Shown: piece after piece, positions 8,851 to 18,134 of the stretch
Layout: every line of letters starts with the position of its first letter
Numbering within the stretch: position 1 is the stretch's first letter
Assembly: GCA_031284745.1 (NCBI GenBank)
Contig: JAITXJ010000005.1
Coordinates: 1 to 48,894, forward strand
Length of the DNA: 48,894 nucleotides
Origin: Acholeplasmatales bacterium
Lineage (GTDB): Bacteria; Bacillota_I; Bacilli_A; Acholeplasmatales; Acholeplasmataceae
Direction of reading: 5' to 3'
Notes under the pieces: generated by a model
Seen by the model: the letters and a program-made list of their open reading frames with translations, nothing else
What the model was told of the DNA's origin: nothing
Database searches by the model: none
Translations under genes and position numbers: made by a program

Positions 8851-9198
8851 ATGCCAATAATTGCTAGAAATGATTACATATTAAGTGATATTTAGTTAGT
8901 CATTCAGGGAGACTTCTATGAAAATTATGAAAAATTTATTTTTAAAGGGGCTTGAGACGATCAAGTAAAACTAGAGGCTTATAATATTGACATGGAGTTT
9001 TTAAATACTTTAAATATTCCTTTTATGGCTTTAATGAAGTATAATAATTGTAATCGCTATGTGAGTGTTTATAAAATCGAAAACGATTGGGTCTACCTCA
9101 GCGATTCTCATCACCATGATAGTACCTGCGTCCAACAAACAGAATTTATCAAACATTTTACCAAACATATCCTATATCCAAAGGTGGAAGAAAAATGA
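8851..9198 (+). pseudogene. decayed C39-peptidase-like gene (remnant)
   Basis: One frame reads from ATG 8851 through in-frame stops TAG 8893 and TGA 8953 to TAA 9196-9198. After the last stop come an IDMEFLNTLNIPFMALMKY segment and YVSVYKIENDWVYLSDSHH, which follow the second half of C39 (bacteriocin-processing) peptidase domains: a Phe/Leu-rich helix, a Pro-x-hydrophobic strand, then H/Y-x-V-x-V-Y-K-I and VYxxD. The catalytic Cys half is missing and the usual His position reads CNRY, so it is inactive. An ATG at 8992 could still give a 68-aa product. The stop overlaps the ABC ATPase start by 4 nt, so it was probably co-transcribed with the exporter. Confidence 0.5.
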
Positions 9199-9941
9199 TT
9201 AAATTAGAAAATGTTTCAAAAGTATTTAAAGTTAAAGAGTCCCGCAAGCAGTTTGTGAAGATCGCTTTAAACGATATATCTTTTGTGATTAATGATGGTG
9301 AAACTGTGGGTTTAGTGGGAGCTAATGGCTCAGGAAAATCCACTCTTCTTAAAGTGCTCTCAACTCTTTACCAACCAAGCGTGGGAAAGGTCTATATCGA
9401 TGGAAAAGATATCTTTTTAAATTCTGATGAGTCTAAAAAGAAGTTGGGAGTTTTATTTGGTGGCGATTCTGGTCTTTATCCCAATTTAACCGCCTATGAA
9501 AATATTGAATATTTTGGAAAACTTAACGGTTTATCTGAACAAGAGATTAGACATAATATCGCACATTACTCCCAATTTTTTAGTATGGAAGATTATATTA
9601 ATCGTCGAGTGGCTAATTTTAGTCGAGGAATGAAACAAAAGGTTTGTTTTTTAAGGTCAATTGTTCATAACCCACAAATTGTTATTCTCGATGAACCATC
9701 GACGGGATTAGATGTGGCGGGGATTGAAGAGGTTGCTCAATTTATTAAGTACCATCAAGATTTAAAGAAAACAATTATTATTTCTTCCCATAATATCAAC
9801 GAAATCTCTCGTTTGTGTCAGAAAATTATTATTTTAAAGGCTGGTAATCTCATGTATTTTGGAGATTTACAACCTTTGATTAGTGATAAATCTTTTAATG
9901 AAGTATACAAATTAATGGGGGTTAGTGATGAAAACCTTTAA
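9195..9941 (+). CDS. ABC exporter ATPase (NatA/CcmA-like)
   Basis: 248 residues: one nucleotide-binding domain with Walker A GANGSGKSTLL, signature NFSRGMKQKV, Walker B IVILDEPSTGLD and switch His in IISSHNINE. The FSRGMKQK signature and overall size fit the NatA / ABC-2 exporter group (Na+ or peptide/antibiotic export). It pairs with the downstream permease, whose start overlaps its 3' end by 14 nt, and follows a decayed C39-like gene. Export of a peptide is one reading of that neighbour; Na+ export is the other. Confidence 0.88.
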   Translation: MIKLENVSKVFKVKESRKQFVKIALNDISFVINDGETVGLVGANGSGKSTLLKVLSTLYQPSVGKVYIDGKDIFLNSDESKKKLGVLFGGDSGLYPNLTAYENIEYFGKLNGLSEQEIRHNIAHYSQFFSMEDYINRRVANFSRGMKQKVCFLRSIVHNPQIVILDEPSTGLDVAGIEEVAQFIKYHQDLKKTIIISSHNINEISRLCQKIIILKAGNLMYFGDLQPLISDKSFNEVYKLMGVSDENL

Positions 9942-11160
9942 AACAGTTTTGAAAAAAGAATTTAAATCGCTCTTTCGCGGGGGTCTTGGTTTAATAACTT
10001 CTTTAATTTTGCCTTTGATTTTGATGCCACTCCTAATGACGATTATTCTTTCCTCCAATAAAAAAGAAGATGAACAGGTTAATACTCCCAAGCTGGCTCT
10101 TTATGTCCAAACAGCTGATGAATTAATTAATGTTGATCAAAACAACAGCCTTTATCATGAGGAAATTGATTATGTTTTAGGCACTGTTTTAAGGACTCTC
10201 AATCCGAGTATTGTTTTGGTAACCGATTTAAATAAGGCTTTAACCTTTGAAAAGATCGATATCGCTTTAATTTTTGATGCTGATCTTTTGAGTAAGATGG
10301 AAGTAGGTTATTTTAATATTAATGTCGTTTATAATATTTCTGATTCTAGCGGTATTAAATTTTCTTCCCATATTTTAAATTTAATTGCTAATTTTAGTGC
10401 TGCTTTAACGGAATTAAGATTAAATAGCCTGGGCTTTAATGGAAGTGAATTTGTGGGTGTTAATTATAACACTACAACCATTCAAGAGTTTTCCCAAAAT
10501 AAAATTGAAGGTTTGAACAATCAAATTCTCATTACTCTCGTGCCCACCATCATCATTAGTTTTATTAGTTTTGGAAGCATGACGGCTTCTTCCGAATTAT
10601 TTAGCTTAGAAAAAGAAAGAAACACCTTAGAATCCTTACTTTCAACTGGTGGGAAACGTCGAGAGATCGTTTTAGCAAAGGTATTTGTCAATCTGGTTTT
10701 TAGTTTAGTTGGGGCTTTATTTCAATTGATTTCCGTCTTGCTGGCCTATTTAATAAATATTAAGTCTTTTTCGGATACTGTCATCTATTTTCGATTCGAA
10801 ACGCTCTTATTTTTGTTTATTGGTTTAATTAGTCTCGCTATTTTGGCGGCCATTCTCAATGTCTTCGTCTATGTTTTTACGAAGAATAACCGGGGAGCTA
10901 CCGCTTATAGTGCTATTTTAATGCTTTTACCGATCATTATTAGCTATGTAGTGATGACGATTAGTCCAGCGGGCATTCATATGGCCGAAATCTTTATTCC
11001 TTTTTTAGGGACGGTGTTAGCGATGAGAATGGCGGTTGCGGGGGCGGTAAATATTTCTTATTTAATAATTTCCTCAGTCATTAATATTCTGCTTTCGGGA
11101 TTATTAACCTACTTAATTGTGAAAAGATATTGTAGTGAGAAAATATTTAAAGTGGATTAG
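9928..11160 (+). CDS. ABC-2 type exporter permease (NatB-like)
   Basis: About 410 residues. TM1 lies near residues 15-40, a large extracytoplasmic domain follows (about 45-195), then five or six membrane helices fill the C-terminal half. The N terminus (KTFKTVLKKEFKSLFRGG) and the cytoplasmic EKERNTLESLLSTGGKRREIVLAK coupling segment are typical of NatB-like ABC-2 permeases. ATG 9928 is chosen over GTG 9925 because the GGGGG site sits better for it. With the ATPase upstream it forms a complete exporter; the cargo is unknown. Confidence 0.86.
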   Translation: MKTFKTVLKKEFKSLFRGGLGLITSLILPLILMPLLMTIILSSNKKEDEQVNTPKLALYVQTADELINVDQNNSLYHEEIDYVLGTVLRTLNPSIVLVTDLNKALTFEKIDIALIFDADLLSKMEVGYFNINVVYNISDSSGIKFSSHILNLIANFSAALTELRLNSLGFNGSEFVGVNYNTTTIQEFSQNKIEGLNNQILITLVPTIIISFISFGSMTASSELFSLEKERNTLESLLSTGGKRREIVLAKVFVNLVFSLVGALFQLISVLLAYLINIKSFSDTVIYFRFETLLFLFIGLISLAILAAILNVFVYVFTKNNRGATAYSAILMLLPIIISYVVMTISPAGIHMAEIFIPFLGTVLAMRMAVAGAVNISYLIISSVINILLSGLLTYLIVKRYCSEKIFKVD

Positions 11161-11291
11161 CTCTGCCAGCCCTTAAGGTTTTTAATTGTTGGGATAATTA
11201 TCGTTGATTTTCGTGGTGGTCGAAAGTGAATAATCGATGGCTTTGGTAAATATATAAAGATGATATATTCACCTAAAAAAAGCAAATGTGG

Positions 11292-11297
11292 TATAAT
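11292..11297 (+). promoter_or_regulatory. extended -10 box upstream of rpsU
   Basis: TGGTATAAT, with a weak TTCACC about 18 nt upstream as -35 candidate, lies 33 nt before the rpsU ATG. Confidence 0.6.
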
Positions 11298-11330
11298 TAT
11301 AGGGCTAAAAGCTGGTGCGGAGGTGATAAA

Positions 11331-11501
11331 ATGTTAAAAACCCAAATAAGAGATAAAGAAAATTTCGATGATCTATTCAAAAGATTCAAACGAGAAGTAG
11401 CTAAATGCGGCGTCTTGCAGGAAGTTAAAAAAAGAGTAGCTTATCAAAAGCCAAGCGAAAAACGCAAAGCTAAAAGAATCGCCGCCCACAAAAAACATTA
11501 A
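11331..11501 (+). CDS. rpsU: 30S ribosomal protein S21
   Basis: 56 residues, highly basic, ending in KRKAKRIAAHKKH; the segment FDDLFKRFKREVAKCGVLQEVKKR is classic bS21. The ATG at 11331 is set by a strong GGAGGTGA 4 nt upstream; an in-frame ATG at 11286 would overlap the promoter and is rejected. bS21 sits near the anti-Shine-Dalgarno region of 16S rRNA. It is followed by its own terminator, then phoH. Confidence 0.95.
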   Translation: MLKTQIRDKENFDDLFKRFKREVAKCGVLQEVKKRVAYQKPSEKRKAKRIAAHKKH

Positions 11502-11510
11502 AACCAAGTA

Positions 11511-11538
11511 AAGCGTCTTTTTAGACGCTTATTTTTTT
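11511..11538 (+). terminator. rho-independent terminator after rpsU
   Basis: A perfect 8-bp stem (AAGCGTCT / AGACGCTT) with a 4-T loop and a run of seven Ts. It separates rpsU from phoH; partial read-through would feed the downstream genes, since no clear promoter is seen between the terminator and phoH. Confidence 0.9.
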
Positions 11539-11554
11539 CATTATCAGGAGGATC

Positions 11555-12529
11555 ATGATCCTAAAAGATTATCTTAATGATTTAAAATTACAAATTAATA
11601 TTGGTGGAGCCAACGATCGACACCTCCAAATCATCAAAAGTATTTTTCAAGTCGAGATTAATTTGATTGATAAAGATATTGTTTTAGATGGTAAACAAGA
11701 AGCGTGCAACCTTGTGCTTAAATTGTTAGATTTAATCGTTTATTTAACTAATAATAATTGTGAATTATTAGAAAGAGATTTGGTTTATCTTTGTAAATAT
11801 CTGCAGGCTAACAATGATTTAGAACAAATTAAGGCTCTTTACATCAACCCCTTGAAAATTATTAATACTCCTTCTAATAAACCCATCTATGCTAAAACCC
11901 TCAATCAAAGAAATTACTGTGAAGCGATGAAAAATAATGATATTGTTTTTGCTATTGGGCCCTCAGGAACTGGGAAAACTTTTTTAGCGGTTTGTTTAGC
12001 AGTTAGTTTACTTAAAGCCAATAAAGTGAAACGCATTGTTTTGACGAGACCTAATATTGAAGCTGGTGAACAATTAGGTTTCTTACCTGGTGATTTAAAA
12101 GAAAAGATTGATCCATATTTGACCCCCCTCTATGATTCTTTGTATGCTTTGCTGGATAAGGAAACTGTGGATGGACTTTTAGAAAAAGGGATTATTGAAA
12201 TTGCTCCCCTGGGCTATATGCGGGGAAGAACGATTGCTAATACGGTAATTATTTTAGATGAAGCCCAAAATACCACCTATACCCAACTTAAAATGTTCAT
12301 CACTCGTTTGGGTTTTAATTCTAAGATGATCATCACTGGGGATCCTTCTCAGGTTGATTTAATTGCTCGTGGTAAAACTAACCCTTCCGCTCTAGCCACA
12401 ATTGAACAATTGTTTTCTCACTTAGAAGGAGTAGAGATTTCTAAATTTGAGGCCCTAGACGTGGTTCGCCATCCTCTCGTTCAAAAGATTATCACGAGGT
12501 ATGAAGAATATGAAAATTCAAATTCATAA
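11555..12529 (+). CDS. PhoH-like ATPase / predicted RNase (YbeZ family)
   Basis: 324 residues. Walker A is GPSGTGKTFLA, and Walker B IILDEAQNTT followed by LGFNSKMIITGDPSQVDL is characteristic of PhoH/YbeZ. It opens the conserved phoH-ybeY-cdd-era string and is thought to work with YbeY in rRNA maturation. ATG follows AGGAGG at ideal distance. Confidence 0.93.
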   Translation: MILKDYLNDLKLQINIGGANDRHLQIIKSIFQVEINLIDKDIVLDGKQEACNLVLKLLDLIVYLTNNNCELLERDLVYLCKYLQANNDLEQIKALYINPLKIINTPSNKPIYAKTLNQRNYCEAMKNNDIVFAIGPSGTGKTFLAVCLAVSLLKANKVKRIVLTRPNIEAGEQLGFLPGDLKEKIDPYLTPLYDSLYALLDKETVDGLLEKGIIEIAPLGYMRGRTIANTVIILDEAQNTTYTQLKMFITRLGFNSKMIITGDPSQVDLIARGKTNPSALATIEQLFSHLEGVEISKFEALDVVRHPLVQKIITRYEEYENSNS

Positions 12530-12935
12530 TCAAACCAATCAAAGACTAACCTTTGCGAGCGAAATTAAAAAATTGTTTGCAAAAGTGGAAAATTCCAAAA
12601 CCATGCATCTGATTTTTATTGAAGAAGATGCTATGTTAGAAATGAACAACTATTATCGTCACTTAGACTATGCAACGGATGTCTTAAGTTTTCCCAGTGA
12701 TGAAGAAGATTCCCTAGGTGATATCTTCATCTGCCGTTCTAAAGCTAAGGAGCAAGCTCATAATTATTATCATAGCCTCTTACAAGAGGTTGCCTTCTTA
12801 AGTGTTCATGGTTATCTTCATCTGCTAGGCTATGATCACCAAACCCCGCAAGAAGAACAAGTGATGATGCAAAAGGCGCAAGAAATCTTAAATTTAGTTA
12901 ACTTAGATAAAAAAGGAGAAAAAAATGGAAATTAA
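12510..12935 (+). CDS. ybeY: endoribonuclease YbeY (rRNA maturation)
   Basis: 141 residues. The metal-binding motif HGYLHLLGYDH is intact, preceded by YATDVLSFPSDEED and LGDIFICRSKA, all YbeY hallmarks. ATG 12510 is preferred over 12501 because GAGG (about 12495) would sit only 2 nt from the latter. It overlaps phoH by 20 nt and cdd by 11 nt. YbeY acts in 16S rRNA 3' processing and ribosome quality control. Confidence 0.93.
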   Translation: MKIQIHNQTNQRLTFASEIKKLFAKVENSKTMHLIFIEEDAMLEMNNYYRHLDYATDVLSFPSDEEDSLGDIFICRSKAKEQAHNYYHSLLQEVAFLSVHGYLHLLGYDHQTPQEEQVMMQKAQEILNLVNLDKKGEKNGN

Positions 12936-13329
12936 AGAATTAATAAAAGTCGCCATTGATAATATGGCTAAAGCTTACACCCCCTATTCCCACTTTAATG
13001 TTAGTGCGGTCATTGTTTTAAAAAATGGTCAATTAATTAAAGGGGTCAATGTGGAAAATGCCTCCTATGGTTTAAGCATCTGTGCGGAAAGAGTGGCGAT
13101 GTTTAATTTAGTCGCGGCCGGGATTGCTAAATCTGAGGTGCAAACTCTCGTGGTGGTTGGTGCTACTAAGGGAGTAATTTCCCCTTGTGGAGCTTGTCGC
13201 CAAGTGATGAGTGAATTATTACCAGCTCATACGAAGGTGATTTTAGCTAATACTAATTATGAATATCGGGAATATAAGATTAGTGATTTATTACCTTATA
13301 GTTTTGATTTATTTAATGATCGCCAATGA
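12925..13329 (+). CDS. cdd: cytidine deaminase
   Basis: 134 residues, the normal size of the homotetrameric form. Zinc and catalytic motifs are ICAERVAMF (Cys-Ala-Glu) and PCGACRQV. It converts cytidine and deoxycytidine to uridine forms for pyrimidine salvage. AAAGGAG lies upstream, and the TGA stop overlaps the era ATG (ATGA). Confidence 0.94.
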   Translation: MEIKELIKVAIDNMAKAYTPYSHFNVSAVIVLKNGQLIKGVNVENASYGLSICAERVAMFNLVAAGIAKSEVQTLVVVGATKGVISPCGACRQVMSELLPAHTKVILANTNYEYREYKISDLLPYSFDLFNDRQ

Positions 13330-14183
13330 AAGTCGGATATGTAGGAATTTTTGGTTTAACCAATAGTGGAAAATCTACGCTTCTAAATACGCTAGTTGGT
13401 CAAAAAGTTTCGATTGTTTCGAATAAAGATCAAACCACTTTGGTACCAATTTATGGTATTTTAACCAAGGAAGATTATCAGATTATTTTTATCGATACTC
13501 CCGGCATTCAAAAGCCCCATAGTTATTTTGACACGATTGTCCAAAATAACATCAAAGGAGCTACTTTAGGCTTAGATATTATCATTCATCTCGTCGATGA
13601 AAAATACTCCCCAAAGGACGATTATGTCCTATCTCTATATCGTGAATTAAATCTCCCGGTCATTTTAGCAATTAATAAATTAGATCTTTTGCGCACTAAT
13701 GAGAAAGTTGATGAGATTATTATATCGTTCTTGAATAAATATAATTATCAAGCCTATATTCCACTTTCTTCCACTAATAAAAAAAATGTCGACCATCTTT
13801 TAGAGGAAATTATTAAATTACTGCCAAGTGGACAGTTCATTTATGACCCCGAAGAAGTTACGAATCAAACGATGAATCGTCTTATTTGTGATATTGTCCG
13901 TGAAAAAACTACTTATTTCACTGCCGCCGATGTCAAAAGTGGTTTTTATGTGGAAATTACCCATCATGATGAGCAAAATTATTATTTAGAGATTGTGGTT
14001 GCGAAAGAAAATCATAAAAAAATGATCATTGGGACAGGGGCTAGTGTCATTAAAAAAATTAAACTCCTGGCCAAAAAAGATTTAAAAAGAAATTATGATT
14101 TAAATATTAATTTAGAACTCTTTGTCAAAGTAGATGAAAATTGGAAAGAAAATATTAATAAAATCAATTCCAAGGCTTTTTAA
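13326..14183 (+). CDS. era: GTPase Era
   Basis: 285 residues. G1 is GLTNSGKSTLLN (most Era proteins read GRPNVGKST), G3 DTPGIQKP and G4 NKLD. The C-terminal KH domain has the IIGTGASVIKKIK loop. Era binds the 3' end of 16S rRNA and assists 30S assembly. It is coupled to cdd (4-nt overlap) and abuts recO. The G1 change keeps the P-loop lysine and serine, so activity is expected. Confidence 0.92.
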   Translation: MKVGYVGIFGLTNSGKSTLLNTLVGQKVSIVSNKDQTTLVPIYGILTKEDYQIIFIDTPGIQKPHSYFDTIVQNNIKGATLGLDIIIHLVDEKYSPKDDYVLSLYRELNLPVILAINKLDLLRTNEKVDEIIISFLNKYNYQAYIPLSSTNKKNVDHLLEEIIKLLPSGQFIYDPEEVTNQTMNRLICDIVREKTTYFTAADVKSGFYVEITHHDEQNYYLEIVVAKENHKKMIIGTGASVIKKIKLLAKKDLKRNYDLNINLELFVKVDENWKENINKINSKAF

Positions 14184-14819
14184 ATGGAAGGTATTATTTA
14201 TCGCACTTCGCCATATTTAGATTCCTCATTACTGCTCCAAGTGATTACGCCCAAGGGCTTAGTTACTTTGGTAGCCAAAGGGGCTTTAAAACTTAAATCT
14301 CCTTACCGTTATTTTTGTTCTTTTTTAAATAAAATAAGTTTTGAAGAAAAATTAAGACCGATGTATAGTCTAATGAACGCTGAGCTAATCAATGATTATG
14401 CTTCCATCAAGGGTGATTTAGTTAAAATTAATTATGCGGTAGTTTTATTTAAAGCGATTAGTTCGCTTATCGATAATTTTGAATTACTCTATGGATTGAT
14501 CAATGAGGCTTTAGAGAGCCCCTATTATTTTCAAAGTATCTTATTTTTGTTAACGAAAATTCTTTATTTGGAAGGCTATGGTTTAGATTTTACTCCTTCG
14601 AAGATGAATATTAGTGGTTTTAGCCAGCTTGATTCTGGGCCTCTGGGAGAATGGGGAGGCCAAAACGTGGATTTAAGCATCCAGGAAGCTGGGTGGCTAG
14701 CCGATATTTCCCAGCAAAAATATCATGATTTGTCGGATGAGCAATTGTGGCCCCTTTTAGAGTTTCTGAATAAATACTATAACTATCACTTAGGAATTAA
14801 TCTCCTAACTAATAGTTAA
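14184..14819 (+). CDS. recO: DNA repair protein RecO
   Basis: 211 residues, somewhat shorter than the usual 240-260. The N-terminal OB-fold begins MEGIIYRTSPYLDSSLLLQVITPKG with the GALKLKSPY segment after it, and the C-terminal half is helical. The zinc Cys cluster found in many RecO proteins is absent. RecO loads RecA with RecR and anneals ssDNA. Its ATG directly follows the era stop, with no good ribosome site, so it relies on coupling. The position between era and glyS is typical. Confidence 0.83.
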   Translation: MEGIIYRTSPYLDSSLLLQVITPKGLVTLVAKGALKLKSPYRYFCSFLNKISFEEKLRPMYSLMNAELINDYASIKGDLVKINYAVVLFKAISSLIDNFELLYGLINEALESPYYFQSILFLLTKILYLEGYGLDFTPSKMNISGFSQLDSGPLGEWGGQNVDLSIQEAGWLADISQQKYHDLSDEQLWPLLEFLNKYYNYHLGINLLTNS

Positions 14820-14853
14820 AAAACTCTTCAAAGAACATTAGATATAAGGTATT

Positions 14854-14883
14854 TTGAGTAATAAATTAAAAAAATAATATAAT
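14854..14883 (+). promoter_or_regulatory. promoter of the glyS-dnaG-rpoD-trmK operon
   Basis: TTGAGT (14854-14859), an 18-nt spacer, then TATAAT (14878-14883), ending about 17 nt before the glyS ATG. No T-box is visible in this short gap. Confidence 0.65.
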
Positions 14884-14900
14884 ATTAAGAGGTGGTGATT

Positions 14901-16265
14901 ATGTACACATTAGAACAATTAGTAAACTATGCAAAAACATATGGATATATCTATCAAGGATCAGAAATCTATGGCGGTTTAGCAAATACCTATGATTATG
15001 GCCCGCTGGGAGCATTATTAAAAAATAATATTAAAGCCGCTTGGAAGAAGGTTTTTTGTAATGATGAAGATAATGTGATGCTCGATTCCTCGATTTTACT
15101 CAACCCCTTAGTTTGGAAAGCTTCTGGTCATTTAGACAATTTTAGCGATCCTTTAATTGAATGCAAAGCTTGTAATCAAAGATTTCGAGCCGATAAAATA
15201 ATTAGTGATTTTGATCCAACAGTTAATACCGATCAGATGAATTTTTTAGCGATGGAAGACTATATAGCTAGTCATCATCTGCATTGTCCGGCTTGTGGAA
15301 AAAATAATTTTGAACATATTCGTAGTTTTAATATGATGTTTCAAACTACGCAAGGGGTGGTTAAAGAAAGTGGTAATGAAATATTTTTACGTCCCGAAAC
15401 CGCCCAAGGCATTTTTATAAATTTTAAAAACATTCTACGGACCACCCGCAAAAAAATCCCCTTTGGAGTTTGTCAGTACGGAAAAGCTTTCCGTAACGAA
15501 ATAACCCCAGGAAATTTTATCTTTCGCACCAGAGAATTTGAACAAATGGAATTAGAATTCTTTTGCGCTCCTGGTAGTGAGGTCCAATGGTTTAACTATT
15601 ATCGGGAAAAAATGGTGAACTTTTTAATTAATTTAGGCATCAAAAAAACTAATATTCAAGTCTATGATCATCCTAAAGAAGGCTTAGCTCATTATTCTAA
15701 CGCCACTACCGATCTGGAGTTTAACTTTCCGTGGGGTTTTGACGAACTGTGGGGAATCGCTTCGCGGCGGGATTTTGATTTAAATGCTCATGCTAAAGCG
15801 AGTGGAACCGAACTTAATTATTTAGATCCCGAGAGTAATGAAAAATATGTTCCCTATGTGGTGGAACCATCCTTAGGGGTGGAAAGGTTACTCCTATCTT
15901 TATTATTTAATGGCTTAGAAGATTATATAGTTGATAATGAAGTGCGCACTGTTTTACATCTACACCCCTTTTTAGCTCCTTATAAAGCAACTATTTTACC
16001 GCTTAGCAAAAAGGAATTAGGTCCGACAGCTAAAAAGATCTATCATTCCTTACAAGAGCTTTATGAAGTGGCCTATGATGATGCTGGCAGTATTGGTAAG
16101 CGTTATCGTCGCAGCGATGCAATTGGTACGCCGTTAGCCATCACCATTGATTTTGAAACTTTAAATGACAAATGTGTAACTGTTCGTTACCGTGATGATA
16201 TGAGTCAAAAACGGGTAAAAATTAGTCAATTAAAAAAAATCATTGGAGCACTTGTTAAATTATAA
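14901..16265 (+). CDS. glyS: glycyl-tRNA synthetase (dimeric, single chain)
   Basis: 454 residues of the alpha2 class II type. It shows GYIYQGSEIYGGLANTYDYGPLG at the start, a Cys4 zinc insert (CKACNQRF ... CPACGKNNFE), motif 2 FRNEITPGNFIFRTREF and motif 3 VVEPSLGVERLLL, followed by an anticodon-binding domain. ATG 14901 has an AGAGGTGG site; the in-frame GTG codons at 14892 and 14895 lie inside that site. dnaG begins right after its stop. Confidence 0.95.
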   Translation: MYTLEQLVNYAKTYGYIYQGSEIYGGLANTYDYGPLGALLKNNIKAAWKKVFCNDEDNVMLDSSILLNPLVWKASGHLDNFSDPLIECKACNQRFRADKIISDFDPTVNTDQMNFLAMEDYIASHHLHCPACGKNNFEHIRSFNMMFQTTQGVVKESGNEIFLRPETAQGIFINFKNILRTTRKKIPFGVCQYGKAFRNEITPGNFIFRTREFEQMELEFFCAPGSEVQWFNYYREKMVNFLINLGIKKTNIQVYDHPKEGLAHYSNATTDLEFNFPWGFDELWGIASRRDFDLNAHAKASGTELNYLDPESNEKYVPYVVEPSLGVERLLLSLLFNGLEDYIVDNEVRTVLHLHPFLAPYKATILPLSKKELGPTAKKIYHSLQELYEVAYDDAGSIGKRYRRSDAIGTPLAITIDFETLNDKCVTVRYRDDMSQKRVKISQLKKIIGALVKL

Positions 16266-18134
16266 ATGGCCGAAAATAATAATAACGTCTTAGCTTTACT
16301 AAATGAAAAATTAAGTATTTTAGATATGGTTAGAGAGTTTATTTCTGTCCAAAAAAGTGGCCGAGGTTATGTTGCTTGTTGTCCCTTTCATGAAGAAAAA
16401 ACTCCTTCTTTTTCGGTTAGTATTGAAAAGAATATGTTTAATTGTTTTGGCTGTCATAAAGGTGGGGGTCCTGTTCAATTTTATCAATATATGAAGGCTA
16501 TCACCATCGGTCAAGCAATTTCGGAACTATCCCCTCGTATTGGGATTAAAGCCCCAACTTCTTATGCTGGGCATTCTAAATTTTATAAAATGTTTGAGTA
16601 TATTAAGGAATATATGGCCTATCAACTAAATAGCTCATCCCTTGGTGCTCCAGGTCGACAATATCTAGCCTCGCGCCAGATTGATGAAAATATCATCAAT
16701 AGCTATAAGTTAGGTTTTAATAGTAATGATGAAAAAATTATTGACTATTTAAGAGAAAAGAACTTTAGTAATCAAGATCTCTTAGAAAGTGGGGTCTTTA
16801 TTAATAAGGACAAACCAACCTTTCTTTTTAAAAATCGTTTAATTTTTCCTATTTTTGATCGTAATAATAGTGTGGTTTCTTTTTCTAGTCGTAGCATTGA
16901 TAAAAGTGTTAAAGAGGCTAAATATGTTCATGCTCAACAAAATAGTATTAATACCGATGATAAATTATTCTACAATTTAAATTTAGCCCTTTCTTCGATT
17001 ATTCGTCTCAAGCAAGTGATTCTCGTCGAAGGTTTTTTTGATGTCTTCGCTTTTGTTCGCGCGGGGATCACCAATGTCTTATGTTGTTTAGGTACCCAAA
17101 TAAGTCAGCGCCATTTGAAGGTCTTAAAAGGAATTACCGATAAAGTGGTTTTATGTTTTGATGGTGATCAAGCAGGCACCACTTCGATGATCAAAGCCTT
17201 TAGTTTATTTTTAAATGCCAAAATGGAAGTTTCTATTGCATCACTGCCGGGACAAATGGATCCTGATGAATACCTGGAAAAAAATGGGGCTGCAGCTCTT
17301 GCTCAGGTTTTAGAAAATCCGCAAGATCCCTATTTGTTTGCTTATAATTACTATGCCAGTCAAACTGATTCATTAAGTCAAAATTCTTTAATTAATTTGG
17401 AAAATCAATTAAATGAACTCTTTAACAAAACTCCCAAACCAATCTTTGAGCACTATCAAGATCTCGCCTTTCGTAATTATGGTTTTCATTTACAAGCATC
17501 TAATAGCACCCTACCGGATAAGACCTTTGAAGATAGCCCCCCAGTGGATTATGATTTCCTAAGTTCTTATCAAACCTACGAAGAGGCCCTCTATGAACCC
17601 CGCGTTGATGAGTTAGAGCCCATCGAGCCTCCTTCGCTCATCATGCAAAATTTGTCTACGAAGAATAAAAGTGAACAAAACTTAAATGATATCAAGAAAA
17701 AAATCCGGGGATTGGAAATCAATGCGCTCGCCCTTTGTCTTTTGAATCCTGATATTTACGAAAATGTCGCGGATTATTTTGAAAGGGGGGACCCTCTGGA
17801 TATCATCTATACGAACCTTAAGCCCCATTTAAGTGGTGGCGATAACTTAGAAACCCGGATTAAACATTTAGACATGCGTCTAGGTGTGAGCATTGATATT
17901 GTGCAGGATATTGAAAAAAAAGTCTATCATACTTCTTACGATAAACTGCAAAATGATTTAGAGAAACAAAAAGCTTTGGGACCCTTATATATGCGCAAAA
18001 AGTTTTTGTTAGAGGATCTGAAAAATAAAGAAGAAGAAAAGCAAAAAAAAGCCATCAACGATGAATTGCGGGCCGTTAGTTTAAAAATAAAAAAATTAGA
18101 AAAAGGAGAAAAAAATGGAACAGGAAAAATTTGA
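16266..18134 (+). CDS. dnaG: DNA primase
   Basis: 622 residues. The CHC2 zinc finger (CCPFHEEKTPSF ... FNCFGCHKGG) is near residue 40, and the TOPRIM core has EGFFDVFAFVRAG and CFDGDQAG. The C-terminal helicase-interacting part is charged and poorly conserved, ending in a Lys/Glu coiled segment. It makes RNA primers at the replication fork with DnaB. The ATG follows the glyS stop directly, and the 3' end overlaps rpoD by 20 nt. Confidence 0.94.
   Translation: MAENNNNVLALLNEKLSILDMVREFISVQKSGRGYVACCPFHEEKTPSFSVSIEKNMFNCFGCHKGGGPVQFYQYMKAITIGQAISELSPRIGIKAPTSYAGHSKFYKMFEYIKEYMAYQLNSSSLGAPGRQYLASRQIDENIINSYKLGFNSNDEKIIDYLREKNFSNQDLLESGVFINKDKPTFLFKNRLIFPIFDRNNSVVSFSSRSIDKSVKEAKYVHAQQNSINTDDKLFYNLNLALSSIIRLKQVILVEGFFDVFAFVRAGITNVLCCLGTQISQRHLKVLKGITDKVVLCFDGDQAGTTSMIKAFSLFLNAKMEVSIASLPGQMDPDEYLEKNGAAALAQVLENPQDPYLFAYNYYASQTDSLSQNSLINLENQLNELFNKTPKPIFEHYQDLAFRNYGFHLQASNSTLPDKTFEDSPPVDYDFLSSYQTYEEALYEPRVDELEPIEPPSLIMQNLSTKNKSEQNLNDIKKKIRGLEINALALCLLNPDIYENVADYFERGDPLDIIYTNLKPHLSGGDNLETRIKHLDMRLGVSIDIVQDIEKKVYHTSYDKLQNDLEKQKALGPLYMRKKFLLEDLKNKEEEKQKKAINDELRAVSLKIKKLEKGEKNGTGKI

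Noticed and set aside
8953-8955. TGA read as Trp (mollicute code 4) to rescue the C39-like gene
   Set aside because: TGA clearly ends rnj, the HAD gene, cdd, potA and the rsfS fusion, and Trp is TGG throughout; an upstream TAG at 8893 would remain in any case.
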